A DNA stretch of 64,000 bases from Variovorax sp. UMC13 (lineage in GTDB: Bacteria > Pseudomonadota > Gammaproteobacteria > Burkholderiales > Burkholderiaceae_C), in NCBI RefSeq assembly GCF_014170375.1, contig NZ_LZZW01000024.1, positions 237,947-301,946 on the forward strand, read 5' to 3'. The notes beneath the pieces were generated by a model. It saw only the letters and a list, made by a program, of their open reading frames with translations. It had not been told where the DNA came from and did not search any database. Positions within the stretch are counted from its first letter, which is position 1. Each line of letters opens with the position of its first letter. Below are positions 16,490 through 24,189 of this stretch, piece after piece. Both the position numbers and the translations under genes were made by a program.

Positions 16490-17467
16490 ATGCAGCGCCC
16501 CCTCCTGCTCTTGCTCCTGACCTGTATCGTTGCCGGTGCGCACGCGGCAGAGATCGAGCACAACAGCCTCGGCATGGCCTTCGTGAAACTGCCGGCGGGC
16601 GAATTCCTGATGGGCAGCGACGAGGCCCCCGACGCGCTGGCCCGCGCCTACCCGCAATTGCCGGCCGCGCGCTTCGCACAGCTGGACGACGAAGGGCCGG
16701 TGCACCGGGTGCGCATCACGCGCGCATTCTGGATGGGCCAGCACGAGGTCACGGTGGGCCAGTTCCGCCGCTTCGTCGAAGCCTCGGGCCATGTGCCCGA
16801 GTCGGAGGCAGACGGCACCGGCGGCTACGGCTGGCGCGCCGACTACGACCCGGCCACCACGCCGCGCGGCGACGCCTTCGAAGGCCGCGATCGCCGCTAC
16901 TCGTGGCGCAACCCCGGCTTCGTGCAGGGCGAGGACCATCCGGTCGTCAACGTGACATGGCACGACGCCCAGGCACTGGCGGCCTGGCTCAGCCGCACCG
17001 AAGGCCGCCGCTACCGACTGCCGACCGAGGCCGAATGGGAGTACGCCTGCCGCGCCGGCACCCGAAGCCGCTACCACGCGGGTGACGATCCCCGCTCGCT
17101 GCTGGGCACGGCCAACGTGTTCGATGCGCGCAGCGCCCGCCACTGGCCGCAGTGGCAGGCCATGGCGCTGGAAGGCGACGACGGCCATGCCTTCACCGCG
17201 CCGGTCGGCAGCTTCGCGCCGAACCCCTGGGGGCTGCACGACATGCACGGCAACGCCTGGGAATGGGTGGCCGACTGGCATGGCGACGACTACTACGCCA
17301 AGTCTCCGATCGACGACCCGCAGGGCCCCGCCGAAGGCACGGTGCGGGTGCGCCGCGGCGGCTCCTGGCACACCTGGCCCTTCTATGCCCGCGCGTCTTA
17401 TCGCAACTGGAACGCGCCGAGCACGCGCTACACGCTGGTGGGGATTCGGCTGGTGCGGGAGGATTGA
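16490..17467 (+). CDS. SUMF1/formylglycine-generating-enzyme-like exported protein
   Basis: 325 residues: signal peptide (1-19, ending AGAHA), then an FGE-sulfatase (SUMF1) domain over the whole mature part, with GEFLMGSDEAP (near residue 37), MGQHEVTVGQFRRFVE (near 83), VNVTWHDAQALAAWL, YRLPTEAEWEYACRAGT (near 176), GLHDMHGNAWEWVADWHGDDYY and RVRRGGSWHTW (near 288). The active-site Cys pair of true formylglycine-generating enzymes is absent: the C-terminal part after GGSW has no Cys. It is therefore probably not a formylglycine oxidase. Role unknown; it stands alone between divergent and convergent genes. Confidence 0.85.
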   Translation: MQRPLLLLLLTCIVAGAHAAEIEHNSLGMAFVKLPAGEFLMGSDEAPDALARAYPQLPAARFAQLDDEGPVHRVRITRAFWMGQHEVTVGQFRRFVEASGHVPESEADGTGGYGWRADYDPATTPRGDAFEGRDRRYSWRNPGFVQGEDHPVVNVTWHDAQALAAWLSRTEGRRYRLPTEAEWEYACRAGTRSRYHAGDDPRSLLGTANVFDARSARHWPQWQAMALEGDDGHAFTAPVGSFAPNPWGLHDMHGNAWEWVADWHGDDYYAKSPIDDPQGPAEGTVRVRRGGSWHTWPFYARASYRNWNAPSTRYTLVGIRLVRED

Positions 17468-17491
17468 GCGGGGCGGCGGCGACGACGCGGC

Positions 17492-19003
17492 TCAGCGCAG
17501 GCAGCGCCGCAGATAAGCCTCGAACACCTCAGGTCGCCCGTGCGCATCGGCGCAGCCGACATAGCTGTCGGGGCGGATCAGGTAGGCCGCATTGCGCGCC
17601 AGCCCCGCCGCCTCGTGGGCCGGGCCGAAGTCGAAGTGGTGCAAGGTGATGCCCTGCGAGCCGCACCATGCAACCAGTTCGTTGCCCGCCATGCCGTAGA
17701 CATGCACCTGCCATGCGATCTCGCGCAGCGAGCCGTAATTGTCGGCCTGCCGCACCCACGGCAGCCGGTCGCCGCCGCGCACCTCGCCGGCCTTTCCTTC
17801 GCTGATCGGGCTGTCGTGGTAGCTGATCATGGCCTGCGAGATCATGCGGAACGCGTACTCGCGCACCGCATCGATGCCATAGGCCAGCGGCGCCAGGACC
17901 GGTGCGATGCGCGTGCGCACGAAGTCCGCGAAGCTCCCGTCGGCGGTGACGAAGCTGAACACGCGGTCGGTCGTCTCGACCAGCTTCAGCGCGAAGGCGC
18001 GGCGCTCGTCCTCGTAGCTGTCGAGCAGGGTGTCGGGCGCCGCGTGCCGCAGCACGGCCGCCAGCTTCCAGGCCAGGTTGATCGCGTCGCCGATGCCGGT
18101 GTTCATGCCCTGGCCGCCGGCCGGGCTGTGGACATGGGCCGCGTCGCCGACCAGGAAGGCGCGCCCGCGGCGGTAGCGCTCGGTCACACGGTGGTGCACG
18201 TGGTAGGTCGAGAACCAGTGGACCTGCTTCACCTCGAGGCCGATGGCAGCGATCGCGCGGTGGCCCACGTCGTCGAAGCTCAGCGTCTCGGCACGCGCCG
18301 CCCCGTCGTCGTCGGCCAGCCCGATCAGCCGGCCCCGGCCCTGGTCGTCGTAGGGCAGCCAGGCCACGAAGTCGGCGTTGTCCAGCGCGATGTTTGCCTC
18401 GCCGTTGGCGGCCGGGCCCGTGGCATGGACGTCCGCCACGTAGAAGATCTTGTCGTAGGTGCCGCCGGGGAAGCCGGCGCCGATCTGGTGGCGCACGATC
18501 GAGCGGGCGCCATCGCAGCCCGCGATGTAGGCGGCTTCGCAGACTTGCGTACCGCCGTCGGGCAGGCGAAGCTGAACCAGCACATGGTCGCCCCTGTCGT
18601 CGAAGCCCAGGCACTCGGTCTGGCGCTCGACCTCGACGCCCAACGCCTGCAGCCGCTCGACCAGCAGGCGCTCGTGCCGGTCCTGCGGGTAGACGAGCAG
18701 GAAGGCATAGGGCGTGAGGTCGCGCCCGGCGGACCCGAAGGACAACGTCGCCCGCTTCTTGCCGGTGGTCCAGAGGTTGATCGCCGGAATGCGGTGCCCG
18801 GCCGCCACCACCGCGTCGGCGAGGTCCAGCTGGCGATAGAGCTCCAGCGTGCGCGCCTGCACGGCCATCGCGCGGGAGGTGGTGCCCGGCTCGCTCGTCT
18901 TGTCGACGATGCGCACCTTCACACCCTGGCGGGTCAGCCAGAGGGCGAGCACCAGTCCGGTGGGACCGGCACCGACGATGAGCACCGTGTCGGATGTGGG
19001 CAT
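17492..19003 (-). CDS. FAD-dependent aromatic monooxygenase (PheA/TfdB/MhpA-like)
   Basis: 503-residue class A flavoprotein hydroxylase. N-terminal GAGPTGLVLALWL is the Rossmann FAD motif (residues 11-23), GCDGARSIVR is the DG motif near 163, and FLVGDAAHVHSPAGGQGMNTGIGDA near 284 is the GD motif. A C-terminal thioredoxin-like tail is short. These enzymes hydroxylate phenolic or related rings with NAD(P)H and O2 in the cytoplasm. No ring-cleavage or regulator gene is adjacent, so the substrate is open. It is convergent with the SUMF1-like gene. Confidence 0.9.
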   Translation of the reverse strand: MPTSDTVLIVGAGPTGLVLALWLTRQGVKVRIVDKTSEPGTTSRAMAVQARTLELYRQLDLADAVVAAGHRIPAINLWTTGKKRATLSFGSAGRDLTPYAFLLVYPQDRHERLLVERLQALGVEVERQTECLGFDDRGDHVLVQLRLPDGGTQVCEAAYIAGCDGARSIVRHQIGAGFPGGTYDKIFYVADVHATGPAANGEANIALDNADFVAWLPYDDQGRGRLIGLADDDGAARAETLSFDDVGHRAIAAIGLEVKQVHWFSTYHVHHRVTERYRRGRAFLVGDAAHVHSPAGGQGMNTGIGDAINLAWKLAAVLRHAAPDTLLDSYEDERRAFALKLVETTDRVFSFVTADGSFADFVRTRIAPVLAPLAYGIDAVREYAFRMISQAMISYHDSPISEGKAGEVRGGDRLPWVRQADNYGSLREIAWQVHVYGMAGNELVAWCGSQGITLHHFDFGPAHEAAGLARNAAYLIRPDSYVGCADAHGRPEVFEAYLRRCLR

Positions 19004-19142
19004 CTGGGGTGGCAGTTGGCGCGCCGCGGCTGGCGCACGCGTTGACCGAGAAAAACGCTGCCGCGCACAACGGCCTGTGCGGGGCCAGGTGCCATGCTAC
19101 GGCGGCCGCGGGAAAAGGTCGAGCGCCGCGGCATCCGACGCT

Positions 19143-19247
19143 TCAAGGCCGGGTCTGGGCTGCCAGTGTCCTGGCGAAGAAGCCCACCACCGCCGTGTTG
19201 AAGCCCGCGTGGAATGCATCCCGGTCGAAGCCAGGCGCAGCGGACGG
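19143..19247 (-). pseudogene. Possible 3' remnant of an alpha/beta-hydrolase gene
   Basis: In the 279-base gap between the toxin and the monooxygenase, one minus-strand frame reads GFDRDAFHAGFNTAVVGFF and then ARTLAAQTRP before a stop, resembling the C terminus of a dienelactone-hydrolase-like protein (an F-F-x-R-x-L end). No start or catalytic part is present upstream, because the frame enters the toxin gene antiparallel to nothing recognisable. A remnant left by rearrangement near the toxin-antitoxin pair is possible, but the evidence is weak. Confidence 0.25.
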
Positions 19248-19282
19248 CCGCGGGATGAAGCGGCATCGCCTTCGGCAGATCG

Positions 19283-19597
19283 CTAGTGGTAGTCGTCTTC
19301 GCGCTGATGGCGGACCGCCGCGATGACGACCCTGTGGTCGTCGACGATTTCGAACAGCGCGACATAGCCCGCGTGGCCGAACGAGATCACCAGCTCGCGC
19401 AGGAACGGGCTGGCCCCTGCTTTCCTGCAGGTGAACGGGTTCCATCTGAGTGTTTCCACGCTCTGGCGGATCGCATCGAGCGCCTGTTGCGCGACCGCAA
19501 GATCTCCATCGCGCGCCAGTTCACGCTCAAGGATGAAGTCGAACAATCGCTCCAGGTCGTCCGAGGCTTCCTGGGTGAACTGGACGCGGAAGGTCAC
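19283..19597 (-). CDS. parE: RelE/ParE-family toxin
   Basis: 104-residue ParE-type toxin: VQFTQEASDDLERLFDFI at the N terminus, then RQSVETLRWNPFTCRKAG, FLRELVISFGHAGYVALFEI and the C-terminal VVIAAVRHQREDDY, the classic RelE/ParE order ending in the A-x-R-x-x-x-x-D/E-x-Y motif. ParE members poison gyrase. Its ATG overlaps the antitoxin stop by four bases. Mechanism (gyrase versus ribosome) cannot be decided by eye. Confidence 0.88.
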   Translation of the reverse strand: MTFRVQFTQEASDDLERLFDFILERELARDGDLAVAQQALDAIRQSVETLRWNPFTCRKAGASPFLRELVISFGHAGYVALFEIVDDHRVVIAAVRHQREDDYH

Positions 19598-19875
19598 GAC
19601 CGAGGGGCCGGCTTGCGCGCCTTGGCAAGCGCAAGCTTTGCATCGAGGCCCATCAGCACCTGATCCGCTTCGATGTAGCCGCGGGTCTGCCGCGCGCCTT
19701 CCAGCGAGCGGAGGCCACGGGCGATGAACGCCGACTGGTTCTGCCGCTGGCGCACGGCGCTGCGCACGGCCTCTTCCACGAACTCCGACATCGACTCGCC
19801 TTCGGCGAGCAAATGCTCGACCTCGGCGCGCAGTTCCGGTTCGACCCGAACCGAGGGAATGGTAGCGGTCTTCAT
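19594..19875 (-). CDS. Antitoxin with ribbon-helix-helix-like N terminus
   Basis: 93 residues. The N-terminal ATIPSVRVEPELRAEVEHLL and MSEFVEEAVRSAV fit a CopG/RHH DNA-binding dimerisation domain (residues about 4-45), followed by a charged C-terminal tail that would wrap the toxin. It precedes and overlaps the ParE toxin gene, the normal antitoxin-first order, and probably autorepresses the pair. Confidence 0.85.
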   Translation of the reverse strand: MKTATIPSVRVEPELRAEVEHLLAEGESMSEFVEEAVRSAVRQRQNQSAFIARGLRSLEGARQTRGYIEADQVLMGLDAKLALAKARKPAPRS

Positions 19876-20056
19876 GCCTCAGTGTATTGCATTTGCGCTA
19901 CACAACGCAGCTGCGGACCCATCGCACGTGGGTCAGGCATGCACCTGCGTCCCCGCCGGCGCGTTGGTCAGGAGACGCGGCGCGATGGGGCTGGCGCATG
20001 GAGACATCGTGCGGGCTGTGGTCCCGGTGGCATCGGGCCGCGCACGGCCAACACCG

Positions 20057-20557
20057 TCACTTTTTCGACGGCGTGACGTAGTACTCGATCTTCGTCCGGT
20101 CCTTGTAGGGATCGTTGTCGAAGAATTTCGACTCCTGCGAGATCTTGATGTCGTAGCCGTCGCGCACGCCCTCCAGGCTGCTCTGGGCGTCATGGGTTAC
20201 CGGCGCGAGCGCGGGCCGGTGGAATGCCGCCACCGTCTTGAAGTCGTCGGTGCTGAAGGCCTTGATCGATGCGCTCGTCAGGCGCCCGGCGCTGTCGGTG
20301 TCCGCGCTCACGTCCGTCATCGCGGTGTTCGGCGGCAGCGAGACCAGGGCCGCCAGCGCGGGAGGCAGCGCCTTGGCGCCGCTCTTTTCCTGGATGCGGT
20401 AGTGCAGGCCGCCCTTGTCGTTGGGCTCGCCCTTGGCCGCGGCCGAGTCCTCCATCGAACTCACGACCCAGGCCGACAACAGCAGGATCGGCAGCGCGAT
20501 CGCGCCGACGTACAACAGGAAGCGAAGACGATCCTTGGTATGAAAAAACTCGATCAT
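20057..20557 (-). CDS. Single-pass membrane protein of unknown function, end of pqi cluster
   Basis: 166 residues with one N-terminal helix (FLLYVGAIALPILLLSAWVV, about residues 14-33) and a hydrophilic, probably periplasmic domain with VSADTDSAGRLTSASIKAFS and a Lys-rich end. No family recognised. It follows pqiC by 49 bases on the same strand, so it may belong to the pqi transcript; a role in envelope lipid transport would be inference. Confidence 0.7.
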   Translation of the reverse strand: MIEFFHTKDRLRFLLYVGAIALPILLLSAWVVSSMEDSAAAKGEPNDKGGLHYRIQEKSGAKALPPALAALVSLPPNTAMTDVSADTDSAGRLTSASIKAFSTDDFKTVAAFHRPALAPVTHDAQSSLEGVRDGYDIKISQESKFFDNDPYKDRTKIEYYVTPSKK

Positions 20558-20606
20558 CGGCGCGTGCTCCTTGGAGTCAAAATGCTTTCCCGCCGGGCGG
20601 ACGGCT

Positions 20607-21227
20607 TCAGCCCGCGCCGCGGCACACCGCCGCCGGGTCCGACTGCAGCGCCGCCACCTGGCGCGCGATGGCCTGGGCCGCCTGTGCCGTCACGCGCTGC
20701 GCACCCAGCGCCAGCGCATCGATGCCCTGCCCCACCGATTCGCTGCCCGACCACTGGCAGGTCGCGCTGCGCTCCGCATCCGAGCGCCGCACGGTCCAGC
20801 TGAAGGCGGCGTCGACGCGCGTGTCCTCGATGGCGTCGAAGCGCTGCAGCTGCACCGCGATGCGCCAGGCCGGCTGGCTGGGCTGGCGGCCGCCCTTGGT
20901 GACGTCGATGGCGCCGAGCCGGCTCGCGATGCCCGCGGCCAGCGCGTCGCGCAGTTCGTTCTCGAAGGAGGCCGACCAGCGGTGCTGCTCGAGCACCGCC
21001 ACCTGGGCGCCGCCGCCCGTGCGCTGCACCAGCATCTGCGGGCGCGCCAGGCGCTCGGGCACCGCGACCGGCGCGAGCTCGATGAAGACCGGCGTGGCCG
21101 ATGGCACGGGCACCACATCGGCCGGCGCGGCCAGCGTGTAGTAGCGGTCGGGCGTGCTGGTGGCACAGCCGGCGGCCAGCAGGGACAGGGCCAAGGCGCC
21201 CAGCAGGGTTCGGGGCAGTCGCTTCAT
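20607..21227 (-). CDS. pqiC: PqiC-like ABC-type transport auxiliary lipoprotein
   Basis: 206-residue outer-membrane lipoprotein. The lipobox LLAAGC gives Cys21, followed by TSTPDRYYTLAAP, the standard PqiC/YmbA/DUF330 opening, and a conserved VAVLEQHRWSASFENELRDALA segment near residue 78. PqiC docks the PqiB tunnel to the outer membrane. Its ATG overlaps the pqiB stop by four bases. Periplasmic face of the outer membrane. Confidence 0.9.
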   Translation of the reverse strand: MKRLPRTLLGALALSLLAAGCATSTPDRYYTLAAPADVVPVPSATPVFIELAPVAVPERLARPQMLVQRTGGGAQVAVLEQHRWSASFENELRDALAAGIASRLGAIDVTKGGRQPSQPAWRIAVQLQRFDAIEDTRVDAAFSWTVRRSDAERSATCQWSGSESVGQGIDALALGAQRVTAQAAQAIARQVAALQSDPAAVCRGAG

Positions 21228-22864
21228 TTCTTGTTGTCCTCCGGTTTGCCGCGCAGCAGCGACTCGGGATGGCGTTCGAGGTAGTCGGTCAGCACGCGCA
21301 CCGAGCCGGCCGCGCGCGTGAGCTCCTGCAGCGTCTGGCGCATGTCCTGCTGCAGCGGCGAGTCCTGCGCCAGCGTGCGCTCGGCCGAGTTGATGGTCTT
21401 GCGCGCGTCCTTCATGGCAGCCGTGATCTCGGGCGACACGTCGTTGTTGAACGTGCGCGTGAGCTGCTCGGCGCCGACCAGCGTCTTGTCGAGCGTGGCC
21501 AGTGCCTTGCGCACATCGGTGCCGATCTGCTCGAACGGCACCTTGTTGACCTTGGTCACGATCTCCTGCACCTGCGACTGCAGCTCGTCCAGGCTGTTGG
21601 GCAGCGTGGGCATCTCCAGCGGCGTCTTGCTCACGTCCACATTGACCGGCGGCGCCTTGGGGAAGAAGTCGAGCGCGATGTAGTTCTGGCCGGTCAGCAG
21701 GTTGCCGGTGCGCATCTGCGCGCGCAGGCCCTTGCCGATCAGGAACTGCAGGCGCTTGTCCTGCGCGATCCGCGACTCGCGGGGCTCGCCGTTGGCATGG
21801 GTGTGCAGCCGGTCGGGGTAGACCGTGACGATCACCGGCATGCGGAACTCGCGCTCGCTGCGGTCGAACTGGATGCCGATCGACTTGACCTCGCCGATCA
21901 CCACGCCGCGGAAGTCCACCGGCGCGCCGGGCGACAGGCCGCGCAGCGACTGGTTGAAGTACAGCAGCATGGTCTGGGCCGGGCCGTCCGGCGGCTTCAT
22001 GGCCGAGCTCTCATCGTCGGCCAGCGCGAAGGAGGTGTTCTCGACCGCGAGCGGGCCGCTGTCGTTCTCGGGCGCGCCGAAGGCGATGCCGCCGATCAGG
22101 ATGGTGGCCAGCGACTGGGTGCGCAGCGTGATGCCGCTGGCATTGAGCCGCATGTCGATGCCGCTGGCCTGCCAGAAGCGCGAGTTGGCGCCGATGAACT
22201 TGTCATAAGGAGCGTTCACGAACACCCGCAGCGTCACGCCGCGTCCGTTCTCGTCGAGTTCGTACGCCGCCACCTGGCCGACCTTGATCCGGCGGTAGTA
22301 CACGGGCGAGCCGACGTCGAGCGAGGCCAGGTCGGGCGCGCGCAGCAGGAACTGCTTGCCCGAGGCATCGCGCGTGACGATGGGCGGCGCCTCGAGGCCG
22401 GTGAATTCCTTCGAACTCTCGTCGGCCACGCCGGCGTCGGCGCCGATGTAGGCGCCCGACAGCAAGGTGCCCAGGCCCGAGATGCCCGAGGTGTCGAGGC
22501 GCGGGCGCACCACCCAGAAGCGGGTGTCGTTGGCGGTGAAGGCGTCGGCGTCCTTGTTGAGCTGCAGGGTCACGCGCACATGGGAGCGGTCGCGCGCCAG
22601 GCGCAGGCTCTGCACCACGCCGATCTGCACGTCCTTGTACTTGACCGCGGTCTTGCCGGCCTCCAGGCCCTCGGCGGTCTTGAAGCTGACCTCGATCTCG
22701 GGGCCGCGGTCGATCAGGATGCGCGCCACCAGCGTGATGCCGACCAGCGCCGCCACCACCGGGATCAGCCAGATCAGCGAGGGCATCCCGTCGCGCCGCT
22801 TGGCCACGCGGGGCGCGGGCAGCGCGGGCGGTCGCGCGTCGGAGGTCTTGTCGTCGTCACTCAT
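21224..22864 (-). CDS. pqiB: PqiB MCE-domain lipid-transport tunnel protein
   Basis: 546 residues: a cytoplasmic N terminus, one membrane helix (LIWLIPVVAALVGITLVARIL, about residues 30-50) and three MCE/MlaD domains, beginning near 55 (IEVSFKTAEGLEAGKTAVKYK), 165 (FLLRAPDLASLDVGSPVYYR) and 290 (LLYFNQSLRGLSPGAPVDFR), then a C-terminal helical segment. PqiB forms a hexameric tube across the periplasm for lipid movement. It overlaps pqiA upstream and pqiC downstream. Length matches E. coli PqiB. Confidence 0.93.
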   Translation of the reverse strand: MSDDDKTSDARPPALPAPRVAKRRDGMPSLIWLIPVVAALVGITLVARILIDRGPEIEVSFKTAEGLEAGKTAVKYKDVQIGVVQSLRLARDRSHVRVTLQLNKDADAFTANDTRFWVVRPRLDTSGISGLGTLLSGAYIGADAGVADESSKEFTGLEAPPIVTRDASGKQFLLRAPDLASLDVGSPVYYRRIKVGQVAAYELDENGRGVTLRVFVNAPYDKFIGANSRFWQASGIDMRLNASGITLRTQSLATILIGGIAFGAPENDSGPLAVENTSFALADDESSAMKPPDGPAQTMLLYFNQSLRGLSPGAPVDFRGVVIGEVKSIGIQFDRSEREFRMPVIVTVYPDRLHTHANGEPRESRIAQDKRLQFLIGKGLRAQMRTGNLLTGQNYIALDFFPKAPPVNVDVSKTPLEMPTLPNSLDELQSQVQEIVTKVNKVPFEQIGTDVRKALATLDKTLVGAEQLTRTFNNDVSPEITAAMKDARKTINSAERTLAQDSPLQQDMRQTLQELTRAAGSVRVLTDYLERHPESLLRGKPEDNKK

Positions 22865-23531
22865 GGCGTGCGTCCCTTGGGTTCTCTTGCTCGGTATCGT
22901 CTTCTTCGTCGTCGTCGGGACCGGCGTGGCCGTCCCAGGTCAGCTTGGGGTCGAAGCTCAGCGAGGCCAGCATGGTCAGCACCACCACCGCGCCGAAGGC
23001 CGCGATGCCGACGCCGGCCGTGATCTCGGCGAAGCCCTGGATGCGCACCAGGCCGGCCAGCAGCGCCACCACGAACACGTCGAGCATCGACCAGCGGCCG
23101 ATGATCTCAATCACGTGGTAGAGCTTGGCGCGCTCGAGGCGGCGCCAGCGGCTGCGGCGCTGGGCGCTCACCACCAGCACGAACAGGGCGGCCAGCTTGA
23201 ACAGCGGCACCAGGAAGCTGGCCACGAAGACGATGGCGGCCAGCCCGTAGGCGCCGGTGACCCAGAAGTAGATCACGCCGCTCATGATGGTGTCGTTCTG
23301 CGAGCCGAAGAGCGTGCGGGTGATCATCACCGGCAGCAGGTTGGCCGGCAGGTACATCACGCAGGCAGCGATCAGCAGCGCCCAGGTGCGGTTCAGGCTG
23401 TCGGGCTTGCGCAGGTGCAGCGCCGTGCCACAGCGGCCACAGGGCGCACCGTCCTCGGCCTCGGCCCAGGCGGTGCCGCAGTGGCGGCAGCCGATCAGGC
23501 CGGTGTCGATGGCGCGCGGTGCCGCCGTCAT
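22857..23531 (-). CDS. pqiA: PqiA-like membrane protein, second half
   Basis: 224 residues. An N-terminal zinc-ribbon-like pair CRHCG (near 15) and CGRCG (near 31) is followed by four membrane helices (first near residue 50, LLIAACVMYLPANLLPVM) with the PqiA-typical GRWSMLDVFVVALLAGLV near 149, then an acidic C-terminal tail. E. coli PqiA is one protein with two such halves; here the halves are separate genes with a four-base overlap. It overlaps pqiB by eight bases. Inner membrane. Confidence 0.9.
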   Translation of the reverse strand: MTAAPRAIDTGLIGCRHCGTAWAEAEDGAPCGRCGTALHLRKPDSLNRTWALLIAACVMYLPANLLPVMITRTLFGSQNDTIMSGVIYFWVTGAYGLAAIVFVASFLVPLFKLAALFVLVVSAQRRSRWRRLERAKLYHVIEIIGRWSMLDVFVVALLAGLVRIQGFAEITAGVGIAAFGAVVVLTMLASLSFDPKLTWDGHAGPDDDEEDDTEQENPRDARHE

Positions 23532-24178
23532 GCGGCTTCCTCGCGGGCCGGTGGATCGTCTTCGGCCGCCACCGCTGCGCCTTCGGCCAGCGTCCAGAAG
23601 CCGCGCGGATCGAAGGCCAGCACCGCCGTCAGCAGCACCGTGAGCGCCATGAAGGCGTAGAGCGCCGGGCCGGGCAGCACGGTCGCCATGCTGGAGAGCT
23701 TGACCAGCGCCACCAGCACGCCCAGCAGGAAGACTTCGATCATTCCCCAGGGCCGCAGCGACTGCATGGCGCGCACCAGCCAGGCGAAGCCGGCCACGCG
23801 CCGGTGATGCCGCAGGGGCACCAGCAGCCAGACCAGGATCAGCAATTGCAGCAGCGGGAACAGCAGCGTGGTGGCCAGCACCAGCAGCGCCACCAGCGAC
23901 ATGCCCTCGCCCGCCAGCGCGATCACGGCACCGGTCAAGGTGGTCTGGCTGCGCAGCCCGCGCAGTTCGATCTCGACGATGGGGAACAGGTTGGCGATGA
24001 AGAACATGATCAGCGCCGCCACCGTGAACGGCAGGATGCGCGCCTTCTGCGCACCCGGGTGCCGGTCGAGCTCGGTGCCGCAGCGCGGGCAGCGGGCAAT
24101 CTCGCGCTCATGCAGCGGCGCGCGGTGGTACACCGCATCGCAGCCTTCGCAGACGATCGCCTCGGGGATTTCCTTCAT
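23528..24178 (-). CDS. pqiA: PqiA-like membrane protein, first half
   Basis: 216 residues with zinc-ribbon Cys pairs CEGCD (near 10) and CPRCG (near 30), then four helices (FTVAALIMFFIANLFPIVEIE near 51) and the family motif RPWGMIEVFLLGVLVALVKL near 147. It corresponds to the N-terminal half of single-chain PqiA. It starts the coupled pqi gene set; the MFS pump gene ends 11 bases upstream, so all may share a transcript. Confidence 0.9.
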   Translation of the reverse strand: MKEIPEAIVCEGCDAVYHRAPLHEREIARCPRCGTELDRHPGAQKARILPFTVAALIMFFIANLFPIVEIELRGLRSQTTLTGAVIALAGEGMSLVALLVLATTLLFPLLQLLILVWLLVPLRHHRRVAGFAWLVRAMQSLRPWGMIEVFLLGVLVALVKLSSMATVLPGPALYAFMALTVLLTAVLAFDPRGFWTLAEGAAVAAEDDPPAREEAA

Positions 24179-24189
24179 TGGCGCCGAGC

